Below, piece after piece: positions 23,701 to 31,958 of a stretch of DNA of 64,000 nucleotides (position 1 is its first letter; the number at the start of each line of letters is the position of its first letter). Origin of the DNA: Exophiala sp. HKRS030 (lineage: Eukaryota > Ascomycota > Eurotiomycetes > Chaetothyriales > Herpotrichiellaceae). The stretch is taken from assembly GCA_023897205.1 (NCBI GenBank), contig JAHWDD010000003.1:7753665-7817664 (forward strand), given 5' to 3'. Position numbers and translations under genes: made by a program. Below the pieces are notes generated by a model. The model saw nothing but the letters and a program-made list of their open reading frames with translations, did no database searches and was not told the DNA's origin.

Positions 23701-24907
23701 CGGATTTTTGGGCTCTTTTATTTTGAAAGATTTGTTAGAACGTCAACCGGCTGTTGGAAAAGTCTTCGTCCTCGTTCGAGCAAAGGATGAAGCTAATGCA
23801 GCCTCCAGAGTGAAATTGACATGTCAAGCATATGGAGTCTGGTCGGAGTCTTGGTCTTCGCGAATCGATTATGTCGCGGGAAATCTAGGACCTGCAAGAT
23901 TTGGCGTGTCTGATGAGAAATGGAAGCAAATCACCGACGAAACCAATGTTGTCATCCACAACGGCGCGGAAGTGAACTGGCTGAAGAACTATGACCAGCT
24001 CAAGGGTCCCAATGTCTTAGGTTCGATCGAAGCACTCAAGCTATGCGCTGAGGGTAAACCAAAGCTCTTTTCTTTTGTTTCATCCACCAGTGTTCTCGAC
24101 CATGACTACTTCTTGGTTGAGTCTGAGAGAATCAAGGCTGCTGGCGGTGCAGGTCTGAGCGAGGAGGACGATCTAAGTGCAAGCAAGGAAGGCCTAACTA
24201 CTGGCTACGGTCAAAGCAAATGGGTTTCAGAATATCTGACTCGCGAAGCTGGTCGCAGAGGATTACGGGGAACTGTCGTTCGACCAGGCTATGTCCTCGG
24301 CGACTCGAAGACAGGTGTTACAAATACGGACGACTTCCTCATTCGCATGTTGAAAGGCTGCGTCCAGCTCAAGGCTCGACCAAATATTGAAAACAAGGTT
24401 AACATGGTGCCAGTCGACCAAGTCGCACGTACCGTCGTCTCAGCGGGCTTTCATCCCGTCACCGACGAAGGTGTGAAGGTCGCCCAAGTCACCGGCCGGC
24501 CCACTATTCCCTTCAACAAATACCTCGCCGCCTTGGAAACGTATGGTTACGAATGCAAGCAGAAGGATTACAACCCATGGACTCGCGATCTAGACAGTCA
24601 GGTGAATTCCAGCAAGTTCGCACTAATGCCGCTTTTTACTTTTGTGCACAACGACCTCCCCTCAAACATGCGATCGCCAGAGCTGGACGATAGCAATGCT
24701 CAATTGGCATTGAAGCTGGACAACGAGTCGTGGAAGAATAAATGGGTGACCCAGAGAACCATCGGCTTGTACTTGGCTTATCTCGTTGCAATCGGATTCA
24801 TACAACCCCCAAGTGACGAATCCTGGGAACCGCTACCAACTGTCAAGGTCTCAGACCAACAGAGAGATGCACTGTTGAGTGTCGGAGGGAGAGGTGCTCT
24901 GGCATAA
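20708..24907 (+). CDS. LYS2: L-2-aminoadipate reductase (alpha-aminoadipate reductase large subunit)
   Basis: Intronless ORF of 1399 aa, the normal Lys2 length (about 1390-1420). The frame is open 99 nt upstream but without ATG, so the ATG at 20708 (GACCATGG) is the start. Domains in order: an N-terminal condensation-like remnant (about 10-240); adenylation domain (255-845) with FTSGSEGKPKGVRG at 438-451 and YRTGDLGRY at 701-709; carrier domain with FFEIGGESMK, whose Ser903 takes phosphopantetheine; reductase domain with NAD(P)-binding TGATGFLGS from 995 and the YGQSK catalytic Tyr1167/Lys1171. It activates and reduces alpha-aminoadipate to the semialdehyde in fungal lysine synthesis, and needs a phosphopantetheinyl transferase (Lys5). 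It converges with the DUF726 gene. Confidence 0.97.
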   Translation: MASGTEDANLAWWSSQLQNQTISPLTRDYPEVTSDNQPKRSIEAVETLSAASATTDALNKLSSLASPVHVIQAVILALVSRFTGDEDISIGTNAAANAPAFVLRTSISSSEPFSDLLKRVHRLSDQASAKIAPLEAIQSKLTTTHAEKPILFRFAAFNTLEDEAGVSASVDTTDFLLTYNISPHGELRLTARYNQRLISSARIAGILVQITKFLESAASNLDAPVGSLVFTTTEEAKLLPDPTSDLEWSNFRGAIHDIFSANAEAHPDRTCVVETKSEDGPERKFTYRQIHESSNILAHHLVKSGLQRGDVVMIYSYRGVDLVVAVMGTLKAGGTFSVLDPQYPPDRQNIYLDVSRPRALVIIEKATQDAGDLSVKVRDFIKENLELRTEVPALRLHDDGHLQGGQVDGKDIFETVRSLGSRSPGIVVGPDSIPTLSFTSGSEGKPKGVRGRHYSLTFYYDWMAKTFGLSENDKFTMLSGIAHDPIQRDMFTPLFLGAQLLVPAKNDIQNERLAEWMREHGATVTHLTPAMGQILVGGAVARFEKLHHAFFVGDILIKRDCRSLQLLAPNVRIINMLGSTETQRSVSYYEIPSRNDQDGYLDSLKDVIPAGRGMYNVQMLVVNRYDSTKLCAIGELGEIYVRASGLAEDYLGTPDLTSKKFIQNWFPGHEKGLEEDRARFDAKFKGQPWTEFYKGPRDRLYRTGDLGRYTPTGDVECSGRADDQVKIRGFRIELGEIDTHLSQHPLVRENITLVRRDKFEEQTLVSYIVPQLKAWTEFLAGKGKTDDVQADDGSLGARFERFRLLQQEIQEYLRTKLPPYAVPSIIVPMRSMPLNPNGKIDKPKLPFPDTALLTAGRRRKSSMLQPLTDGELALAKIWADLVPGLIPKTINPTESFFEIGGESMKAQQLAYQVRKKLGVDLAISKIYNRSTLKEMALVIEGLQASDTLGGREPEETKETLIDYGKDALSLAESLPKFFTNAGPSEGFTNPVVFLTGATGFLGSFILKDLLERQPAVGKVFVLVRAKDEANAASRVKLTCQAYGVWSESWSSRIDYVAGNLGPARFGVSDEKWKQITDETNVVIHNGAEVNWLKNYDQLKGPNVLGSIEALKLCAEGKPKLFSFVSSTSVLDHDYFLVESERIKAAGGAGLSEEDDLSASKEGLTTGYGQSKWVSEYLTREAGRRGLRGTVVRPGYVLGDSKTGVTNTDDFLIRMLKGCVQLKARPNIENKVNMVPVDQVARTVVSAGFHPVTDEGVKVAQVTGRPTIPFNKYLAALETYGYECKQKDYNPWTRDLDSQVNSSKFALMPLFTFVHNDLPSNMRSPELDDSNAQLALKLDNESWKNKWVTQRTIGLYLAYLVAIGFIQPPSDESWEPLPTVKVSDQQRDALLSVGGRGALA

Positions 24908-25376
24908 AGTCTGCGCGTGATCTCGTACTTGGTTTAAAAGTAGGCGATGGACTTTTTAGTTTGGAATAGAGTTAAAAATGCGTAGATGAAATCAAAGGCA
25001 ACGACTTTCTCAGTTTCAACCTGTCAAGCAATATCTGCTGTGGCCTTGGACGAATGTTCAAGTTAATTGATCGTAGTAAAAGTACTAACCGACCGATTCA
25101 TCCGCGGAAAATAATGTGTACGATGTAAATAGGCCAGTATAAAGTGTAACATTTGTCATTAAGCTCTGAACCGCGATATGACTAAAACTGGCTACTTTAT
25201 TGACATTAAAAAAACTGCCAGCCCTATGTCATCAACCCCCAAACTCCATGGTAATCCCGCACGAAACTTTTTGTCATTATCATTCACCACATACGGCCCT
25301 GCAGACCATAAAGAAATCTGTTACGGACGTGAACTCACGCGAATGCCAGCCGCTGCCAAGTTCTTCCAGGCACGAG
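24908..25376. other. convergent intergenic region
   Basis: 469 bp of AT-rich sequence between the LYS2 and DUF726 stop codons. It should hold both 3' ends. No gene was seen. Confidence 0.6.
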
Positions 25377-28300
25377 CTACTTCCCACCAAGTCCCAGCTT
25401 GTTGCCAACGCCACCAAGCATGCCACCGCCTTGCTTAGCCACACCTTTCCCTACCCCAACAACCGTATCCGCTCCAGCTTTTGCATTCCAGGTAGCGGAG
25501 TCCGCCGCTCCCTTCGCCGCATCGCCCGCTCGTGCAGCTGGAGCTGATGGCGTTGGCACAGGGCTGGTGGCCGACTGAGAATCCATTTTCTTCGCCGGCT
25601 TCTGCGCACCGTTCTCACGCTCCTCCTCACCACCGACAAGCGAGGACAGTTTCCGCCCTAGTTCCGCCGGCGAGGGTTCCTGAAGCTGCGTCCGCGAGCG
25701 GCCCTGTTGGCCGCTGGATTTGCGCGGGCCGAGTTTCGGCGGCGGGCTCTTCAGTCCCCCTTGTCCTGGAGATTTGACTTTGCTCTTGCTTTGTGGTTCC
25801 TTGGTCTCGCCCCCATCTTTGGCGATGCTGGAAACACGCCGGATCAGGTTCGGCGTGGGCACGCTCGTGGGCGGGCTTTTCGCACCGCTTGAGATACTAT
25901 CCAGCCTTGTGGGAATGATTGGTGATTTGAGACCTGATGGGAAGCGGTCCAGCTTGGGCAGCGAGTTGGTATCTGGGGTATCTGTGTCTTTGGTGATGGC
26001 CTTTGACGAGCTCGTGCGTTTTCCGAGCTTTGGAGGAGCGGGTCGAGACGCGGGTTTCGAGCCTGGCTTTTCGGCTGCTGCTGCCGATTTTCCACCCGAT
26101 CCACGGTCACCGCCGCCTCCGAATCCCATGGATGGAATGCGCGGCATGCCTGGAAGATACGAGGCAGCGCGAGAAGTATAGCTTTGTCCTGTCTTCGCTG
26201 CCTCAGTGGTCGCGCTACTTGCATTTTTACCAGCATTTCCTGCACTGTCTGTGACGGCTTTGCCGACGTCCTTCGCCTTGTCCGACGAAGTGTCGACCCC
26301 TTTCTGGACGGTTTGCCCTGTGTTCTGGACAGTGGTTCCGACCGCATTAGAGACTTCGCCTGTGGCATTTTTGACCGGCGCCGGCGTGTTTTCGTTGGCT
26401 TGTTTGAGGACAGGCGCGTCATTTGAGACTTGTTGTGCGGACTTCACAGCGGGATTGTCCTTTGGGTTGAGTGCGTTTTTGACAGTCGGTGTGAGTGTGT
26501 CGGAGACGATACCGGCGGCGTCTTTGGCGGCAGAACCTGTAGTTTCGGCCGTTTTAGTGGCGGTTTCCACAGCTTTCTCAGGTTGGGTCTTGGTGTCTTC
26601 TTTTGTCTTCTTTTTGGGCTTGGTTTTGGAGTCATTGGGAGACTGTTGCAATGTACTCCCACGGAGCGAGGGGACGCTTGGGAGAGAAGGAAGGTAAGAA
26701 GATGCCTGCTGGACATAGCTTTGCTTCTGCCCAGTCAGCTTATCTGTCTGCTTGCTTACTTGATCCGTTGTCTTTTTGGCGTCGAGAGGAATTGCTTGTG
26801 AGGCTTTGTCTGTGATCCCCGTGGCAGTTGAGTGGCTTGCATAAGGCATACTGGGAAGTTTGCTGTACAGCATTGTGGCATAGCTCTGAGCCGAATTCTG
26901 AACATCTTCCGCCGTCTTTCCAGCCACGGCACCGGTTTTGCTCGGGTCCTGTGCCGCCTTCTCAAGGTTGCGTTTCATCCTGTCTGCATCTTTTGTGTCC
27001 GGAACTCCTGGGGTGTAGAAATACTCGATTGCCCTTGTGACCAACGATTTCTGTGTCTGATCTTGCACCTTCTTCTCCAACTCCTCTGCCTCGGCCTCTC
27101 CCTCGGCCGCCTCATCAGCTTTGCCTCCCGTGGATTCACGGCGAGTAAGCCACCTGCGTTGAGACTGGATTGACTGCTTCTTTTCTTCCTCCTCCATCTT
27201 CAGGAGCTCTTCACGTTCTTCTTCCACTGCACGCATGTCGATGTCCTCAAATCCAATCTTCTTGAGGATGTTGCCGATGAGGTATCGATAACGGAGGTGA
27301 CCACTGACATCTTCAGAAACGTCGACATTTTCCACCCCAGCTAGACCCTCAACCTTTTGCAGGCCGGCAACACCGTACTGTATGGCAGATGTCCGATACA
27401 TGAATCCGAGGACGTAGTCATTCGTAGAGAAGACATTAATCAATCTCCCCGCAACAACACTCCGCAGGATTCTCCAGTCGCTCGTATCACTGGGTGTAGG
27501 TGCACCGATCAAGACAGCATTCTCGACTAGACCGAATGCCTTGCGCTTAGCCAGGCTCATAAGACATGTGTAAATAACTCTAGCACCAAGTGAATAGCCA
27601 ATCAAAGTGACCGGCCTTTCACCCTGGGCTCGATTGACTAGGGCATCGGCGAGCACTTCGCCAGCCTTTTCGGAGCGCCCTTTGGCCAGACTGAAGGGAT
27701 TGTCTATGACTCTGGCCACCTTCATCAAAGCGATAGGCCACATGGCGGCCGCGAGGTCGGCGAAGATGGTGCTAGAGATGAATTGCTTCTGTGCATATCC
27801 CCAAGCTGCTGATTGTACCATGCCGTCCATGGCATTACCGAGCCTCAAGAGGGCCTCCAATTCGTACTTGAGCGCGAAGACTTCGGCGCCAGTTCCCAGG
27901 ACGCGCCATGGCTTGACCACTTCCTCCTTCTCTCGCAACCACCCAGAAATGCAGATCGTGACACGAAGCTTGTGGTCGTGGTCACTGGCTTGTTCAGCCC
28001 CTTCCTTTTCATCCTCACTCGTCTTCTCGCCGGTTCTGGCGTGAACAGGTAAGAATTGAAAATCTTCGACTTCGCGTGCATAGTTGTCCATCATTTGCCC
28101 AGTCATGCGCCCTCCGTACGCGCCGAACAGCCCGCCAACCAACAAAGAGCTTCCGGCCACAGTGCCGAGATAAGACGCCGCTGTTGTAGCTCCCAGGCCT
28201 AGACCGCCCATGACGGAACCAACGCCTGCAGAAACCAGCGGCGCTGCATATCCACCTGTCACGCCAATGATGGCTGCACCGGCTGCTGTGGCGAGACCCA

Positions 28301-29126
28301 CTTTCCATTTTCTCGATTCTTTATTCTCATCAGCCTTCTTCTTGGTCTCTGTGTCGGCAGACATCTCCTTGGCAGCTTCCAGAAGGCCTTTTGCCGTAGT
28401 ATATTCGTCTTGCTCGAATGTCCTGAGTGGCAGTTTCAGTGAGGAGGTCAGATTAAGCATCAAGATGCGTGAGAAAGCGTTGTAATGTTCGAGTGACAAG
28501 AGCAGGAGTAAAAGCGAATGGAGAATTAACGTCCGTTGGTTCATGGGCATTTTCGTGAGAGGAGTCTTCGTCGGAGGGTAGAGATCTTTGAATTTGAGAT
28601 TCACCATCTTATTGGGAACCTCTGAAATGCGGCCGATGGTGGTAGGCGGAGCTTGCGGTTTGGATACGTTGTCAGACTTGCCAGCAGTCTTCTGCACCTG
28701 GTCTTTGGCCGCACGTTCACTGTTGACGACCTGACCGACGCGCTCGATGACATGCTCGCGCCAATCGTCGTAGGACTTCAGGGCATTTTTCTTGAGGTTT
28801 TTCATCTTCAGTGTCGACAAATTCTTGTCACTCTCTTCTTTAAGCTTCTGTTCTCGCTCATACTTGCCCACATCGGCCGTTGCAGGATCTGACGCCATGA
28901 GTTTTTGATCTTCTGTCATACCTTCACGCAGGAGACTTTTGTCTAGTCCAGCTGCAGCGTCGAAATTGTCGAGCACAAGCTTTCGCATCGACTCTGTGAG
29001 ATTAGCCACGAGAAGAGTCAAGTCCCCTCGCTGACTTTCATTGAGGAGCGATCTTAGGTCATGGTCATCATTCTGCTCTTTTTCGCGACCCTTCTCTTCT
29101 GATTCTGCGGTCGATTTTTCTGCCAT
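25377..29126 (-). CDS. DUF726 alpha/beta-hydrolase membrane protein (TMCO4/YFL034W family)
   Basis: Intronless ORF of 1249 aa. Residues 1-150 are charged and helical. Residues about 275-340 are Gly/Ala-rich hydrophobic segments (LATAAGAAIIGVTGGYAAP and following) that probably enter a membrane. The hydrolase domain spans about 385-635, with ICISGWL, nucleophile motif GYSLG (Ser512) and plausible Asp570 (STNDYVL) and His610 (SGHLRYR) completing a triad. This is the DUF726 family found from yeast YFL034W to human TMCO4; the substrate is unknown. Residues 650-1249 are a long low-complexity tail of Lys/Ala/Thr/Asp/Pro repeats, much longer than the tail in the yeast protein, with several clusters of Ser-Pro. 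Cytosolic face likely. Confidence 0.88.
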   Translation of the reverse strand: MAEKSTAESEEKGREKEQNDDHDLRSLLNESQRGDLTLLVANLTESMRKLVLDNFDAAAGLDKSLLREGMTEDQKLMASDPATADVGKYEREQKLKEESDKNLSTLKMKNLKKNALKSYDDWREHVIERVGQVVNSERAAKDQVQKTAGKSDNVSKPQAPPTTIGRISEVPNKMVNLKFKDLYPPTKTPLTKMPMNQRTLILHSLLLLLLSLEHYNAFSRILMLNLTSSLKLPLRTFEQDEYTTAKGLLEAAKEMSADTETKKKADENKESRKWKVGLATAAGAAIIGVTGGYAAPLVSAGVGSVMGGLGLGATTAASYLGTVAGSSLLVGGLFGAYGGRMTGQMMDNYAREVEDFQFLPVHARTGEKTSEDEKEGAEQASDHDHKLRVTICISGWLREKEEVVKPWRVLGTGAEVFALKYELEALLRLGNAMDGMVQSAAWGYAQKQFISSTIFADLAAAMWPIALMKVARVIDNPFSLAKGRSEKAGEVLADALVNRAQGERPVTLIGYSLGARVIYTCLMSLAKRKAFGLVENAVLIGAPTPSDTSDWRILRSVVAGRLINVFSTNDYVLGFMYRTSAIQYGVAGLQKVEGLAGVENVDVSEDVSGHLRYRYLIGNILKKIGFEDIDMRAVEEEREELLKMEEEEKKQSIQSQRRWLTRRESTGGKADEAAEGEAEAEELEKKVQDQTQKSLVTRAIEYFYTPGVPDTKDADRMKRNLEKAAQDPSKTGAVAGKTAEDVQNSAQSYATMLYSKLPSMPYASHSTATGITDKASQAIPLDAKKTTDQVSKQTDKLTGQKQSYVQQASSYLPSLPSVPSLRGSTLQQSPNDSKTKPKKKTKEDTKTQPEKAVETATKTAETTGSAAKDAAGIVSDTLTPTVKNALNPKDNPAVKSAQQVSNDAPVLKQANENTPAPVKNATGEVSNAVGTTVQNTGQTVQKGVDTSSDKAKDVGKAVTDSAGNAGKNASSATTEAAKTGQSYTSRAASYLPGMPRIPSMGFGGGGDRGSGGKSAAAAEKPGSKPASRPAPPKLGKRTSSSKAITKDTDTPDTNSLPKLDRFPSGLKSPIIPTRLDSISSGAKSPPTSVPTPNLIRRVSSIAKDGGETKEPQSKSKVKSPGQGGLKSPPPKLGPRKSSGQQGRSRTQLQEPSPAELGRKLSSLVGGEEERENGAQKPAKKMDSQSATSPVPTPSAPAARAGDAAKGAADSATWNAKAGADTVVGVGKGVAKQGGGMLGGVGNKLGLGGK

Positions 29127-29756
29127 CGTAGTGAAATATGGGTAATGCTTGATGATGTGTCCGAATCTTAAGAAGCAACGGTTTGTGCTGCAGATACTTG
29201 CCTATGGGGCCGAATTGATCCGAGAAAGTGCGAGCAAAGCTCAAGATAAATCACTGTAGATCCAGATCACGATCACGATAAGCGAACAATTAGCATAATA
29301 AAAGGCGAATCCACCAGCAATAGAAGTATAGGAATGAAGAACAAGTTGTGGCGGTGCATGCCAACCTTTGTAGGGCTTCGCTCAAAGCATGTAGATCGGA
29401 TGACGTATGTTGGTACAAGTATGATAGGTGGCTCACGCATTTCAACCCCTGGCATCCCTGTACGAAAGCATCATCAAGAAACGTGAATTGCCATGTGCAA
29501 ACCCACGAAAACCGGGCACACGGGAAAGTGTAATGGACCTTGGAGAAGTACTCAAGTTTGTAGATTGGCATTTTTCGTTCAATTCGTGAGGGCCTTGGCA
29601 TCTCTGAAAGTAGGTTGCTCACTCACCCAAATCAACAGTCTACATGACCTGGAGAAAAACTCCCATTAAATAGATGCTCGAGACACCCCGATGACCACCG
29701 CTTGTCAATTCTGGGGAAATCATGCAAGGGAGACCGTAGCCGACTAATATAGCGAG
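29127..29756. other. intergenic region between AHA1 and the DUF726 gene
   Basis: 630 bp downstream of AHA1 and upstream of the DUF726 gene, both on the minus strand. It contains the DUF726 promoter; no other feature was recognised. Confidence 0.5.
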
Positions 29757-30899
29757 CTAAAGAATTGTTCCGAAGCTGGAGGGTGATTAGATCAGAGAAA
29801 ATGGAACGACAGGGAACAACTTACCCAAAAGTCTGTTTAATACTGCGCACATAATAACCCTCCCAATTCCGTTGCACCACTTCCTCCTGTCCAACAGGAA
29901 CTCCAGTCCAACTCACCCGCATGTTAGTCACTCGATCTACATCGTTTTGATCGAAGAAGATCTCCTGCGTGCTAAAATGACCCTCCGGCCATTGTGCTAG
30001 TCTCCATTTCTGAACCAATTTCTTGGGCGCATCTAAGCTGACAAACTCTCCGGTAACGTTTCCATCGAAGATAGCAAATTTGGCACCGGGCTTGGCACCT
30101 TCGAAGACTTTCGGTGGTGCACGTGTGAATGCTGCTAAGCGCTGGGGATCAGTGAAAGTCTGGAAGAGTTCTTCGGCAGTTGTGCGGAATTCATCTGTGG
30201 CGTTGACCGTGGTGGTGTTTATCGAGGTCTTGCCGGAGGTTGACGTGGTCACAGCATTTGAGGATGTTGGTGTTCGTTCCTTCTGAGCGTGCCAGGTAGG
30301 GGTTGCAAAACCGCTTGAAGGATTGGAACCAGGTTCATGCTGTAGGTCTTTGCCGTGTTCTGCTATTAGTGCGGGTGTGAGGGAACTGAAAGCAGTTCGG
30401 AGTCCCGGGACGAGTTTCGATCGGACAAGGTCCTTCACCGGCTGCTTTTCCTTCTGCTCCGAGTAAATGTCTATCTCAAACTGGACCAACATCAGTAAAG
30501 TGCGTGCGAGGTTGCCGTGGCGCAGCATGGAAACATACAACGTACTCCTCAGGCTCGGTATCGTAGGCACATTCAGGGACCTTTATGCTCCCAGTAACGT
30601 CGCTACCCTCTTTTGTCTTTCCTGTATACCCCATCAGTCTGCCGCAACTGGCCTGATGAGCGAGTTGGAGGCACACCTTCGTATTCTAATTGTAGGACGA
30701 CATCATAAATGGTGATGACTTTTCCTTTCCGCTGACTCACTTCCACATCTCCGTCCAAAGAAACAAGTTTAGTGATTTTGGCCGTAACACCATCCTCTTC
30801 TGCCGATAACTTCTTGACCTCGGTATCAAGATACTGCCTAGCCCAAGGTCCAGCATCCTTCGTTACCCAATGCCAATTGTTCGGGTTGTGTAGAACCAT
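29757..30899 (-). CDS. AHA1: activator of Hsp90 ATPase
   Basis: Four exons rebuilt by hand: 30899-30677, 30621-30539, 30480-29825 and 29775-29757, introns 48-58 bp, joining in frame to 326 aa. The N-terminus MVLHNPNNWHWVTKD is diagnostic of Aha1 N-domains (Hsp90 middle-domain binding). The C-terminal AHSA1/START-like domain starts around the AEELFQTFTDPQRLAAFT stretch. The last exon is only 19 nt and supplies the final residues after QTFG, restoring the expected FG-x-x-L ending; without it the frame stops right at the donor. A Ser/Thr-rich linker separates the domains. The cytosolic co-chaperone stimulates Hsp90 ATP hydrolysis. Divergent from the RSC8-like gene. Confidence 0.93.
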
Positions 30900-31958
30900 A
30901 CTGCGAGAAGTGAAGGTGGATGCAGATGAATAGGACTGGACAATCGGATGGTATCACTAGTTATCCAAATATCAGCAACAGTCATAAATAAACTCGAGAT
31001 CAAAGGTGGGAGAGGAGGTTGTGTTCAGAGCGTAGGCATATTGCCATATAAAGCTGATCCGCATTTAAAGAGTACAAGTCTTCTCAGCCTGGTGCCAGCT
31101 GGTATCTCATCCTGAAAGAATAGGTTGACAATTCTGGGCTTGAAACGTACCTTGTATTTTGTATGAAGAATATGCTGTGACGGTGTACTTTGTTCGATTT
31201 GGTTTGTCGAGAATAAATGGAGAGAAACAAGATGGATTGTTTTGGCGATTGCAAAGAAACATCTAGAATTCTGGCTGCGAGCGTTGCCAAGCTTTGCAAT
31301 GCGGTTTCTCATCTTTCACTCCCGGAATGTTTCAAAGTGCGCAACTATTCCAACTATTCGAGGAAATGAGACCGCCCAGGCAAGCAGCTGGTTCGCCGGA
31401 CCTGCGTGCACGATCCATAGTTGTAGTTGGCTACTACATGTGAAGACATGAGTCGAGGATGGGTTGTTCTAAATCTTGCATGTAGAACGATACCTCCACG
31501 ACAGCCCTCTTGTAGAGTTTGATGAAATATGTGACTTGCATCTCCGCATAGAATGGCCAGCCCTAATTATGCAAGGGCATGCGTGGGCATGGCACGGCAG
31601 GGCTGCAGCCTCGCCGTATCAGTCACGTGATACGTCAACTTCTTGGCAGATGCAGATGCAGGGTTAGCGTGAGTGGGAGTGAGAGGGAAACTCGACAAAG
31701 GGACAAGAACTCCAAAAGTTCAGAGACGTGTTTCGCTCCGCTCGCGCAGTCAATCATACCCGTCGCAACCACCCTCTGGTCGAAGTCTTTCATCCCAATC
31801 CTATTCGCGCACTCACCCTCGAGTTTCGTCGCCGTCTGTCATTATCGAGAAAAGTCTGGGATCATCATAGAACGACCTGAACAGCCTCTCGAACAGTTGC
31901 GCCGGGCGCAGCCACAACAGGCCCGAGTTTACATTATTCTAATCGTTTGTCTATCAAA
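30900..31958. other. divergent promoter region between AHA1 and the RSC8-like gene
   Basis: 1.06 kb with no convincing gene. Contains a CACGTG-centred inverted repeat at 31615-31634, listed separately. Ser/Arg-coding open frames at 31.67-31.87 kb are probably leader sequence of the RSC8-like gene. Confidence 0.55.
31615..31634. promoter_or_regulatory. inverted repeat over a TCACGTGA E-box
   Basis: Perfect 7-bp arms (CGTATCA/TGATACG) separated by 6 bp, overlapping the palindromic E-box TCACGTGA at 31623-31630. TCACGTGA is a typical Cbf1/USF-class bHLH site. It sits 0.7 kb before AHA1 and 0.3 kb before the RSC8-like gene. Binding is inferred. Confidence 0.45.

Noticed and set aside
20708..24907. 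Nonribosomal peptide synthetase-like reductase for a secondary metabolite
   Set aside because: The A-carrier-reductase order is shared, but length, motifs and the N-terminal remnant match Lys2, and no cluster genes surround it.
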